A DNA stretch of 15,036 nt from an uncultured Bacteroidales bacterium. Its GTDB lineage: Bacteria > Bacteroidota > Bacteroidia > Bacteroidales > UBA932. Positions 1-6,988 of this stretch are shown piece by piece. Every line of letters begins with the position of its first letter. Positions within the stretch are counted from its first letter, which is position 1. The translations under genes were made by a program, and so were the position numbers. The notes under the pieces were generated by a model, which saw nothing but the letters and a program-made list of their open reading frames with translations, did not search any database and had not been told where the DNA came from. Where the stretch lies: assembly GCA_905235775.1 (NCBI GenBank), contig CAJOMY010000026.1, forward strand, positions 2,759-17,794, read 5' to 3'.

Positions 1-1206
1 ATGCTATACGAAAGACACCACCTAGCCCTGTTAAAGAGCCGTATGGCCGAGCCCAGGAGACGTATGCAGATCATCATGGGACCTCGTCAAGTGGGTAAAA
101 CCACCCTGGTAGGGCAATATACGGAAGGCATTGACATTCCCTTTGACTTTTTTGCGGCCAATGGCGTCAACCGCGAAGATACCACCTGGATTCCTGCCCG
201 CTGGCAGGAGGCCAGAATGAAAATGGACCTCCACTCAGAGCAGGAGCGCATCCTCATCATCGATGAGGTTCAGAAAATCCGGACGTGGAGCGAACAGGTC
301 AAAAAAGAGTGGGACCGGGACACCCGCGAAAAGCGCAACCTCAAAGTCATTCTTCTGGGTTCGTCCCGCGTCCTCCTGCAGAAAGGTTTGGAAGAATCTC
401 TGGAAGGACGGTTCGAATCCATCAAGATGGGTTACTGGGAGTGGCAGGAGATGCGTGATGCTTTCGGATTCACCATGCGGCAGTACATCTACTTTGGCGG
501 ATTCCCCGGCCTGGCTCCCGACATAAAGGATGAAGACCGCTGGCGTGACTTGATGGAAGATACGATCATCTCTCCCATCCTTACCCGTGATATCCTGGAA
601 ATCGACGAAATCCGCAATCCGGCCCTGCTGCGTCAGGTCTTCGAACTGGCCTGCATCGAGTCAGCCCGCGAACTCTCCCTTACCAGGATGCAGGGTACAA
701 TGAACAGCGGCACGGTCCCTACCATCAAGTCTTATTTGGAGGCCCTGGACAAGACCATGCTGGTGAAGCCCCTGCAGAAGTATTCGCCCTCACCCATCAA
801 GGAAAAGAATTCCATTCCCAAGATGCAGGTGTATTGCAGCGCCTTCCGTAACCGTTATGGCACCTTCACCTTCGAGGAGGCCGTAACCAATGCCACGGAG
901 TGGGGCCGTCAGGTGGAATCCGCGGTGGGCGCCCACCTCGCAAACCGTTCGCTCCTGGATGGATTCGAACTCCTGTACTGGCGCAATGAAAAAAAACAGG
1001 AGTGCGATTACATCCTCAAAAAGGGCCAGGCCCTGGTAGCCATAGAGGTTAAAAGCAGCAGCGCCGACAACACGGAAGGCTACGAAACGTTCAAGGAACT
1101 CTTCGCGGAGCAAATCACCAGCGCATTTATCGTCGGCCCAGAAGGTTTGCCCCTGGAGGATTTCTTCAGTATTGACCTGAAAACACAGTTCCGGAAAAAA
1201 CAGTAA
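1..1206 (+). CDS. AAA ATPase with C-terminal DUF4143 domain
   Basis: A 401-residue protein of the AAA_14/DUF4143 family. The N-terminal part is a P-loop ATPase: Walker A GPRQVGKT at residues 27-34 and Walker B ILIIDE at about 84-89, followed by an ILLGSS strand near 116-121 and a downstream GRF arginine typical of the family. The C-terminal part carries the restriction-endonuclease-like signature of DUF4143: ECDY at 334-337 and IEVK at 348-351, giving D336, E349 and K351 as PD-(D/E)XK-like residues. No signal peptide is seen, so it should be cytoplasmic. The cellular role of this family is poorly defined; many copies are scattered as lone accessory genes in Bacteroidales, and this one has no evident operon partner. 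The gene looks less GC-rich than the genes from 1853 onward. Its ATG is the first base of the window, so upstream signals, or an earlier start, cannot be judged. Confidence 0.9.
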   Translation: MLYERHHLALLKSRMAEPRRRMQIIMGPRQVGKTTLVGQYTEGIDIPFDFFAANGVNREDTTWIPARWQEARMKMDLHSEQERILIIDEVQKIRTWSEQVKKEWDRDTREKRNLKVILLGSSRVLLQKGLEESLEGRFESIKMGYWEWQEMRDAFGFTMRQYIYFGGFPGLAPDIKDEDRWRDLMEDTIISPILTRDILEIDEIRNPALLRQVFELACIESARELSLTRMQGTMNSGTVPTIKSYLEALDKTMLVKPLQKYSPSPIKEKNSIPKMQVYCSAFRNRYGTFTFEEAVTNATEWGRQVESAVGAHLANRSLLDGFELLYWRNEKKQECDYILKKGQALVAIEVKSSSADNTEGYETFKELFAEQITSAFIVGPEGLPLEDFFSIDLKTQFRKKQ

Positions 1207-1258
1207 TCGTTCCGATCAGCTGCGTTTTTCTTTTTTCGGACGCAGCAGGGAAAAGAAA

Positions 1259-1287
1259 GATTGCCCGGACGGCAGGCCCGGGCAATC
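1259..1287 (-). terminator. Rho-independent terminator for the minus-strand receptor relic
   Basis: A perfect 10-bp stem, GATTGCCCGG (1259-1268) with CCGGGCAATC (1278-1287), closes a 9-base loop. Read on the minus strand, the hairpin is followed at once by TTTCTTTTCCC (complement of 1258-1248), so it terminates transcription running toward lower coordinates. It lies 25 bp past the stop codon of the receptor relic, suggesting that it belonged to the original intact receptor gene. Confidence 0.75.
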
Positions 1288-1312
1288 CAATTGACAACCG
1301 GAAACGGCTGGA

Positions 1313-1648
1313 CTAGAAGAACAGACGGGCGCTGAAGAGCATCTGCCAGGTATTGAAGGTGCTGCGGTTGATGGACGACATGGCCTGCATGGTCTGTTGG
1401 CTGACGGAAGTGCCTGCGCCGGAGCGGTGGATGTTCATGTTGGACAGGGCTCCGTCGGCAACAAACACGGCGGCTTCCAAGCTGATGGACTCGTCCTCAA
1501 GGACGGCGTCCACTGTCAGGGTCTCTCCCAGGGGAGCATACAGGTTCTGGTTCTCGACGGTCCGGTAGCCCATCATCTGTACGGTGACGGTGTAGGGACC
1601 GCCCGGGGTGACGTTGCTGATGCGGAAGTTACCGTTCTTGTCGGTCAA
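1313..1648 (-). pseudogene. TonB-dependent receptor relic (N-terminal domain joined to last barrel strand)
   Basis: An open frame of about 111 codons that is not a plausible complete protein. It begins mid-way in a carboxypeptidase-regulatory-like domain (DKNGNFRISNV, then a PYTVTVQMMGYRTVE segment), runs through the linker into the first residues of a plug-like region (SGAGTSVSQQTMQAM, SSINRS), then jumps to NTWQMLFSARLFF and a stop. That ending looks like the terminal beta-strand of an outer-membrane receptor. The intact neighbour at 1853 shows the same order of segments but has a long plug and barrel between them, so an internal in-frame deletion of several hundred codons is inferred. The 5' end is also lost: the only usable start is a TTG at 1648, a stop codon lies three codons further upstream, and neither signal peptide nor first strand is present. 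A terminator remains downstream. It could be a true genomic scar or an assembly chimera. Confidence 0.75.
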
Positions 1649-1754
1649 GGATAACTATCGCCAGGGAGAAGACCTCCAGAGCAAAGTGCTGGCATTTGCA
1701 TTCGGCCTTTCCGCAGAGATTGAGCGGGAACTCATCATCCGGAAAACGCCTTAA
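1641..1754 (+). pseudogene. Serine recombinase (DNA-invertase type) fragment
   Basis: In the plus-strand frame beginning at 1641, the sequence reads SVKDNYRQGEDLQSK, then VLAFAFGLSAEIEREL, then IIRKTP and a TAA at 1752-1754. This matches the end of the catalytic domain and the start of the long helix of resolvase/invertase-family serine recombinases in Bacteroidetes, where AFGLSAEIERxLIxxRTKEAL is characteristic (established family knowledge). The catalytic serine region, most of the N-terminal domain and the whole DNA-binding C-terminus are absent, and no start codon belongs to it. Its 5' edge coincides with the broken 5' edge of the receptor relic on the other strand; the junction is ambiguous over about 1641-1652 because the bases fit both readings. 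It cannot be functional. Confidence 0.65.
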
Positions 1755-1792
1755 AAAGCAAAAAATAATTTCCAGATGTCAGAAATCGTTCG

Positions 1793-1800
1793 TATTTTTG
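1793..1800 (+). promoter_or_regulatory. Bacteroidetes-type -7 box for the receptor operon
   Basis: TATTTTTG fits the Bacteroidetes -7 consensus TAnnTTTG exactly. No clear TTTG is present at the expected -33 spacing. Transcription would start near 1806, leaving an AT-rich 5' leader of about 46 bases before the ATG at 1853. No Shine-Dalgarno sequence is seen there, as is usual in this phylum. Confidence 0.55.
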
Positions 1801-1852
1801 CCGCAGTTTTTGAGTATAGCAATTCAATTTAATCATAATTATTTATTAATCA

Positions 1853-4800
1853 ATGAAACAAGCATTCAAAGGTTTTGTCCTCGCATTCATTGGAATGTGC
1901 GTGGGAATTGTTGCCTTCGCGCAGGTGACGACCTCCGCCCTGAACGGCAAGGTTTCCGACCGTTCGGGTGACGGTGTCCCCGGCGCCACTGTCGTGGCGG
2001 TCCACACGCCTTCCGGCACGCAGTATTACGCTGTGGCCAACGCGGAAGGCCGTTTCACCATCAACGGTATGCGTACCGGCGGTCCGTACTCCGTCGAGAT
2101 CAGCTGCCTGGGCTACAACACCGTGACCTACACGGATATCACCCTCAAGCTCGGTGAAGCCTATGCAATCCTCGCCTCTTTGAGCGATGACACGGAGATG
2201 CTGAAAGAGGCCATCGTGATCTCCGAGGCCGCGACCATGTTCACGACCGAGAAGACCGGTGCCGCAACGAACATCAACAACGCCCAGATCACCTCCCTGC
2301 CGACGGTCAGCCGCAACCTCACCGACGTGACGCGCCTGTCCCCGTACGGCGGCAACGGCATGACATTCATGGGTGCCGACAACCGTTCTTCGAATTTCAC
2401 CATCGACGGTGCCAACTTCAACGACAACTTCGGCCTTTCCGGCGACCTCCCCGGCGGCGGCAACCCCGTCTCCCTGGATGCCATCGAGGAAATGCAGATC
2501 GTGATCTCCCCGTTCGACGTCCGCCAGACGAATTTCATCGGCGGCGGCGTCAACGCCATCACCAAGTCCGGTACCAACACCTTCAAGGGCAGCGCCTACA
2601 TTTACCACCGCAACGAGTTCATGCGCGGCAACACCGTGAACGGGCTTGAACTGGGCGACCGCAACCAGGACCGCACCACCACGTACGGCGTGACCCTGGG
2701 CGGCCCGATCGTCAAGAACAAGCTCTTCTTCTTCGCCAACTTCGAGTACATCCCCCATCCGGAGGAGACTTCCCGCTGGCGTCCGTCCACCGACGGCGTG
2801 GCCAACCCCGACCTCTTCATCTCCCGCACCACCGTGGCCGACATGCAGAAGGTCAAGGACTATGTCATGAACAAGTACGGCTACGACACCGGCGCCTATG
2901 AAAACTTCCGCGGCAACGAGATGAACATGAAGGCCCTGGCCCGCATCGACTGGAACATCAGCGACAAGCACAAGCTGGCCCTCCGCTACAACTACACCAT
3001 CTCCAAGGAGTGCAACTACACCAACAACTCCTCCTCCGACGCCGGCCAGCGTACCTCGGCCGCCCGTCTGAGCCAGTACTCCATGGCTTTCGCCAATTCG
3101 TTCTACACCATGAACAACCTGGTCCACTCCTTCTCCCTGGACCTGAACAGCCGCCTGGCCGACAACATGACGAACCAGTTCCTCGCCACCTATTCCAAGC
3201 TCGACACCACGCGCGGTACGCCGTCGTCGTACTTCCCGTTCATCGACATCCTGGACGGCACCGGGACGATCACCCCGTACATGTCCCTCGGCTACGAGCT
3301 CTTCACCTGGCAGAACGGCTACCACAACAACGTCATCAACATCAAGGACGACTTCACCTATTATGTGGGTGGGCACAAGCTGACCGTCGGCCTCGCCTAT
3401 GAGTACCAGATGGCGGACAACGCCTACCTGCGCAACGGCACCGGCTACTACCGCTACAACTCCCTGGACGACTTCCTCAGCGGCGCCACTCCGGAGACGG
3501 TCAACTTCACCTACGGCTACGAGAACCTGATGCGCGACAATCCTGCCAGCCGCGTCATGTACCACAAGGCCAGCCTTTATGCCCAGGACGACTGGGACGT
3601 CACCGACCGCTTCAAGCTGACCCTCGGCCTGCGCATCGACGACTTCTTCTTCGACAACAGCAACATCATCCGGAACCAGGCCGTCTATGATCTGGAATAT
3701 CCGGACGCTGCGGGCAACATCCGCCACATCGACACCGGCCGCTGGCCGAACGCCATTCCGCTGATCTCCCCGCGCGTCGGTTTCACCTGGGACGTCCTCG
3801 GCGACAAGAGCCTGAAGATCCGCGGCGGCACCGGCCTCTTCACCGGCCGCATTCCGCTCGTGTTCCTCACGAACATGCCGTCCAACTCCTCCATGAACCA
3901 GTACAACGGTATCATCACCACGACCTACAAGGACGGTGTCGCCAACCCCAACCCGCTCCTCGAGCAGTTCGCCGGCGACCTGATCATCGACCGCGAGCAG
4001 ATGCGGGCGAAGTGGTACAGCCTCGGTTTCCCGCAGGAGATCTCCGAGAAGGACGGCAAGATTCCCAGCAAGCTCGCCGCCGTGGATCCGAACTTCCGCA
4101 TGCCTCAGGTCTGGAAGACCGCCCTGGCCGTCGACTATGCTTTCCCGACCTCCTTCCCCTTCTCCGTCACCGTCGAGGGCATGTTCAACCAGAACGTCAA
4201 CGCCTCCACGATGCAGGACTGGAACATGATTCCCGTGGACGGCTTTGCCCGCTTCAACGGCGCTGACAACCGTCCGGTCTATCCGACCAACTACAAGTAC
4301 ACCACCTCCCCGGCCTATGTGCTGACCAACACGAACCTCGGCTACACCTGGTCCGGCAACATCACCTTGAACATAAGCCCGGTCGAGGGCCTCGACATCA
4401 TGGCGGCCTACACCCACACCGTGGCCAAGGAGATCACCTCCCTGCCGGGTTCCGACCCTGCATCCATCTTCAACTACACGCCGACCGTGGCCGGCCCGAA
4501 CTACACCACCCTGCACTCCGCCTCGAACCTGACGCCGGACCGCATCGTGGCCTCCCTGACCCACCACGACCGGAGCGGCAACCACTTCAGTTTCATTTAT
4601 GAAGCATGGCGCGGCGGCCTCAACTACTCCTACATGCTGACCAACGACATGAACGGCGACAACTACAAGTACGACTCCCTCTACATCCCCACGGATGCGG
4701 AGGTCGCGAACGGTGAGTTCCGCTTCGTGTCCGCCGACGATGCCACCCGCTTCATGGACTTCGTCCACAAGGACAGCTACCTGAGCAAGCACCAGGGCCA

Positions 4801-5158
4801 GTACGCCGAAGGCTATAGCGTGTTCAACCCGTGGGTGCACCGCCTGGACTTCAGCTACAAGCATGACTTTGTCCTGAAGATCGGCAGCGTCAAGAACACG
4901 CTCCAACTCAGCCTGGATGTCAAGAACCTGCTGAACCTCTTCAATTCCAGCTGGGGGGTGAGCAAGTGGATGAACCAGGAGATCTCCACGGAAGCGGGCA
5001 GCGGCCGTATCCTCACTTACGAAGGCGTGGACGCCGACGGCTACCCGACCTTCTCGACGCCTGCAGCCGTCAGCGGCAACACCGAGATCTGGCAGTACAA
5101 CCCGAATATTGGCCAGTGCTGGTATGCCTCCGTCGGTATCAAGTATATGTTCAACTAA
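1853..5158 (+). CDS. Oar-like TonB-dependent outer-membrane receptor
   Basis: A 1101-residue outer-membrane receptor. Residues 1-23 form a signal peptide with cleavage predicted at AFA/Q24. A carboxypeptidase-regulatory-like domain follows (about 27-110; motifs LNGKVSD, PGATVVAV, AEGRFTING, CLGYNTV), then a plug domain (about 125-240; SLPTVSRNLTDVTRLSPYGG, SSNFTIDGANFND, and VNAITKSGTNTFKGSAY at the entry to the barrel), then a long beta-barrel with many aromatic strands ending in ASVGIKYMFN. This order matches the Oar/CarboxypepD_reg group of TonB-dependent receptors, which import large or scarce substrates using the TonB-ExbBD proton-motive system. No SusD-like partner follows; instead a BACON/OB lipoprotein lies 16 bp downstream, probably in one transcript. 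The substrate cannot be read from sequence. The start is set by the signal peptide. Codon use is strongly GC-rich, unlike the scar zone before it. Confidence 0.93.
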   Translation: MKQAFKGFVLAFIGMCVGIVAFAQVTTSALNGKVSDRSGDGVPGATVVAVHTPSGTQYYAVANAEGRFTINGMRTGGPYSVEISCLGYNTVTYTDITLKLGEAYAILASLSDDTEMLKEAIVISEAATMFTTEKTGAATNINNAQITSLPTVSRNLTDVTRLSPYGGNGMTFMGADNRSSNFTIDGANFNDNFGLSGDLPGGGNPVSLDAIEEMQIVISPFDVRQTNFIGGGVNAITKSGTNTFKGSAYIYHRNEFMRGNTVNGLELGDRNQDRTTTYGVTLGGPIVKNKLFFFANFEYIPHPEETSRWRPSTDGVANPDLFISRTTVADMQKVKDYVMNKYGYDTGAYENFRGNEMNMKALARIDWNISDKHKLALRYNYTISKECNYTNNSSSDAGQRTSAARLSQYSMAFANSFYTMNNLVHSFSLDLNSRLADNMTNQFLATYSKLDTTRGTPSSYFPFIDILDGTGTITPYMSLGYELFTWQNGYHNNVINIKDDFTYYVGGHKLTVGLAYEYQMADNAYLRNGTGYYRYNSLDDFLSGATPETVNFTYGYENLMRDNPASRVMYHKASLYAQDDWDVTDRFKLTLGLRIDDFFFDNSNIIRNQAVYDLEYPDAAGNIRHIDTGRWPNAIPLISPRVGFTWDVLGDKSLKIRGGTGLFTGRIPLVFLTNMPSNSSMNQYNGIITTTYKDGVANPNPLLEQFAGDLIIDREQMRAKWYSLGFPQEISEKDGKIPSKLAAVDPNFRMPQVWKTALAVDYAFPTSFPFSVTVEGMFNQNVNASTMQDWNMIPVDGFARFNGADNRPVYPTNYKYTTSPAYVLTNTNLGYTWSGNITLNISPVEGLDIMAAYTHTVAKEITSLPGSDPASIFNYTPTVAGPNYTTLHSASNLTPDRIVASLTHHDRSGNHFSFIYEAWRGGLNYSYMLTNDMNGDNYKYDSLYIPTDAEVANGEFRFVSADDATRFMDFVHKDSYLSKHQGQYAEGYSVFNPWVHRLDFSYKHDFVLKIGSVKNTLQLSLDVKNLLNLFNSSWGVSKWMNQEISTEAGSGRILTYEGVDADGYPTFSTPAAVSGNTEIWQYNPNIGQCWYASVGIKYMFN

Positions 5159-5174
5159 ACGGCTCCATACGAAT

Positions 5175-6899
5175 ATGAAATTCAGATATTTTATTGCAGC
5201 GCTTTTCCTTGGCCTCGGGCTCGTCGCCTGCCAGCAGGAAAAGATCGGCACGCTTTCCGAGATTCAAGTTTCGGAGTCTTACCTCTCCATTGACGTCAAT
5301 GGCGGCAGTGCCGTCCTCGACGTCACGACCACGGCCGCCTGGGAGATCGTTCCCGCGTCCGTGCCCGACTGGCTGACCGTTTCCCCGATGACCGGCTCCG
5401 CCGGCCAGAACCGGATCACCTTCACGGCCGAGAAGACCAAGGCCACGAACAATGCCGAGGTCAAGCTGGTCAGCGCCGGCCAGACCCAGTTCATCAACGT
5501 GATCCAGTTTGCCGCGAAGGGCGAACTCAAGGTGATGACCGTCGCCGAGGCCCTGGCCCTCATCAAGACCATCGACAAGGGTGACGGCCAGTCCTACAAC
5601 CTGGACGGTGAGTACTGCGTGAAGGGTATCGTCAGCAAGATCGACGAGATCAGCCCCTCCTACGGCAACGCCACCTACTACATTTCCGACGACGGCAAAC
5701 ACGAGAACTGGCTCGAAATCTACCGCGGCAAATGGCTGAATGGTGTCAACTTCTCCAAAGGCGACGAATTCTCCGTTGGTGACGAGTTGACCATCGTGGG
5801 TGAGCTGATGAGCTACAAGGGTACGCCTGAGACGAAGGAAGGTACCGCCTATGTCCTTTCCATCAACAAGTCCCTCATCTCCGTCGATTCCATCGATCCG
5901 GAGGATGCCACCATCCCGGCCGAAGGCGGTGAAGTCACTGTCACCGTGAATATCAAGAATGGGGGTAACGGCCTGTACGTCAGTGTCCCGGAGTCTGCCA
6001 AGAGCTGGCTTACCATTGCCTCCGTGGCTGGCAATTCCGTGACCTTCTATGCTGATGAGAACGTGGCCGGCCCGCGCAATGCGACGATCGACCTGCAGAC
6101 CTCCGACGGCAGCAAGACCTATTCCACGCAGGTTGAGATCACCCAGCTGGGTGCCACCGGCTCCCTCGCGCTTCCCTTCACCGTGGAAGAGGCGATCGAG
6201 TATGTCACCAATCTTGGCGGGGAGACCGCCAAGGACTTCTACGTCAAGGGCATCGTTTCCAAGATTGCCAACAATGGCGAGTTCGGCAGCTATGGCAATG
6301 CCACCTTCTGGATCTCCGAGGACGGGGAATATAACGATGACCTGTCCAAGGATTTCGAGGCCTACCGCGTCCTTTATCTGAACAATGAGAAATGGGTCGA
6401 AGGCAATGCCCAGATCGCGGTCGGCGCCGAGGTGGTTCTCTGCGGAAAACTGACCGTTTATGGTGAAACGGCCGAGACCTCGCAGAACAAAGCCTATATC
6501 TATCAGATCAACGGTGTGACCGACGAGGACGAGGGTATCGGCACGCTGGCCGATCCGTTCACGGCCGTCGGCGCCATCACGGCCGCCAAGGCGGCCCCGG
6601 CCTCCGATGTTTTCGTGGCCGGCACCATCTCCAAGATCGTGGATGGCGGTGAGTTCGGCTCTTACGGCAACGCCACCTTCTGGATCTCCGACAGCGGCGT
6701 GTACAACAATGACCTTTCGCTGGATTTCGAAGCTTACCGGGTCCTCTATCTCGGCAACAGGAAGTGGGCTGAAGGCGACACGCAGATCAAGGAAGGTGAC
6801 GAAGTGCTCCTCTGCGGCCAGCTGACCACCTATAAGGAGACTTCCGAGACCGTCCAGAACAAGGCATACATTTACAGCCTTAACGGCAAGACCGAATAA
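5175..6899 (+). CDS. BACON/OB-fold multi-domain surface lipoprotein
   Basis: A 574-residue lipoprotein with leader MKFRYFIAAL and lipobox LVAC (C19). The ATG at 5175 is chosen because it gives this leader; an in-frame ATG at 5109 lies inside the receptor gene. The domain order seen is BACON-like 1 (about 27-113, ends INVIQFA), OB-like 1 (118-233), BACON-like 2 (234-326, ends VEITQLG), OB-like 2 (328-447) and OB-like 3 (455-573). The OB-like units share a GxISKI strand followed by SYGNATxxIS and a closing GEL/GKL/GQL strand; they resemble the DUF6359/DUF5689 type modules of Bacteroidetes envelope proteins. Units 2 and 3 are about 70% identical by eye over 82 residues, a sign of internal duplication. 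BACON domains usually space or anchor surface proteins (family knowledge). No catalytic residues are evident, so a binding role is inferred. It lies 16 bp behind the receptor gene and probably acts as its surface partner. Confidence 0.85.
   Translation: MKFRYFIAALFLGLGLVACQQEKIGTLSEIQVSESYLSIDVNGGSAVLDVTTTAAWEIVPASVPDWLTVSPMTGSAGQNRITFTAEKTKATNNAEVKLVSAGQTQFINVIQFAAKGELKVMTVAEALALIKTIDKGDGQSYNLDGEYCVKGIVSKIDEISPSYGNATYYISDDGKHENWLEIYRGKWLNGVNFSKGDEFSVGDELTIVGELMSYKGTPETKEGTAYVLSINKSLISVDSIDPEDATIPAEGGEVTVTVNIKNGGNGLYVSVPESAKSWLTIASVAGNSVTFYADENVAGPRNATIDLQTSDGSKTYSTQVEITQLGATGSLALPFTVEEAIEYVTNLGGETAKDFYVKGIVSKIANNGEFGSYGNATFWISEDGEYNDDLSKDFEAYRVLYLNNEKWVEGNAQIAVGAEVVLCGKLTVYGETAETSQNKAYIYQINGVTDEDEGIGTLADPFTAVGAITAAKAAPASDVFVAGTISKIVDGGEFGSYGNATFWISDSGVYNNDLSLDFEAYRVLYLGNRKWAEGDTQIKEGDEVLLCGQLTTYKETSETVQNKAYIYSLNGKTE
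6276..6890 (+). repeat. Tandem duplicated OB-like module within the lipoprotein gene
   Basis: Two copies, about 6276-6521 and 6645-6890, encode closely similar segments that both contain GEFGSYGNATFWIS, DFEAYRVLYL and QNKAYIY. I count about 59 of 82 residues identical. At the DNA level many synonymous positions differ (for example ggcagctatggcaat against ggctcttacggcaac), so the duplication is not brand new. The first OB-like unit of the same protein is a much more distant copy and retains SYGNATYYIS. Confidence 0.8.
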
Positions 6900-6917
6900 T
6901 AGTTTTCTTCTGTAATG

Positions 6918-6953
6918 AAGGAGCCGGCCCTACGAGCGGACCGGCTCCTTTTT
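6918..6953 (+). terminator. Rho-independent terminator after the BACON/OB lipoprotein gene
   Basis: A 10-bp perfect stem, AAGGAGCCGG (6918-6927) with CCGGCTCCTT (6941-6950), encloses a 13-base loop and runs into TTTTT. It lies 19 bp past the stop codon and should end the receptor-lipoprotein transcript, separating it from the nuclease operon. Confidence 0.88.
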
Positions 6954-6982
6954 GCTTTCTTCCGGGAAAAAACGTACCTTCG
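6951..6982 (+). promoter_or_regulatory. Promoter of the nuclease operon, almost abutting the start codon
   Basis: TTTG at 6951-6954, a 20-base spacer, and TACCTTCG at 6975-6982 together fit the Bacteroidetes promoter layout (TTTG, 19-21 bases, TAnnTTTG) with one mismatch in the -7 box. The -33 TTTG is formed by the tail of the preceding terminator. The expected transcription start is near 6988, and the ATG of the nuclease gene is at 6989, so the mRNA would be leaderless or nearly so. Confidence 0.55.
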
Positions 6983-6988
6983 CAGTAT

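Noticed and set aside
1219..1246. Hairpin GCTGCG/CGCAGC with a T-rich loop after the ATPase gene, as a possible plus-strand terminator
   Set aside because: The stem is only 6 bp with a 16-base loop and the T tract lies inside the loop rather than after the stem, so it is weak evidence.
1696..1971. A 91-codon plus-strand open frame spanning the receptor promoter
   Set aside because: It is out of frame with the recombinase fragment, runs through the AT-rich leader into the receptor gene and shows no family similarity.
1850..5251. A 1133-codon open frame on the minus strand across the whole TonB-dependent receptor gene
   Set aside because: The translation is low-complexity (Val, Gly, Glu, Arg rich) with no domain. 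It arises because the GC-rich receptor gene avoids codons whose complements are stops.
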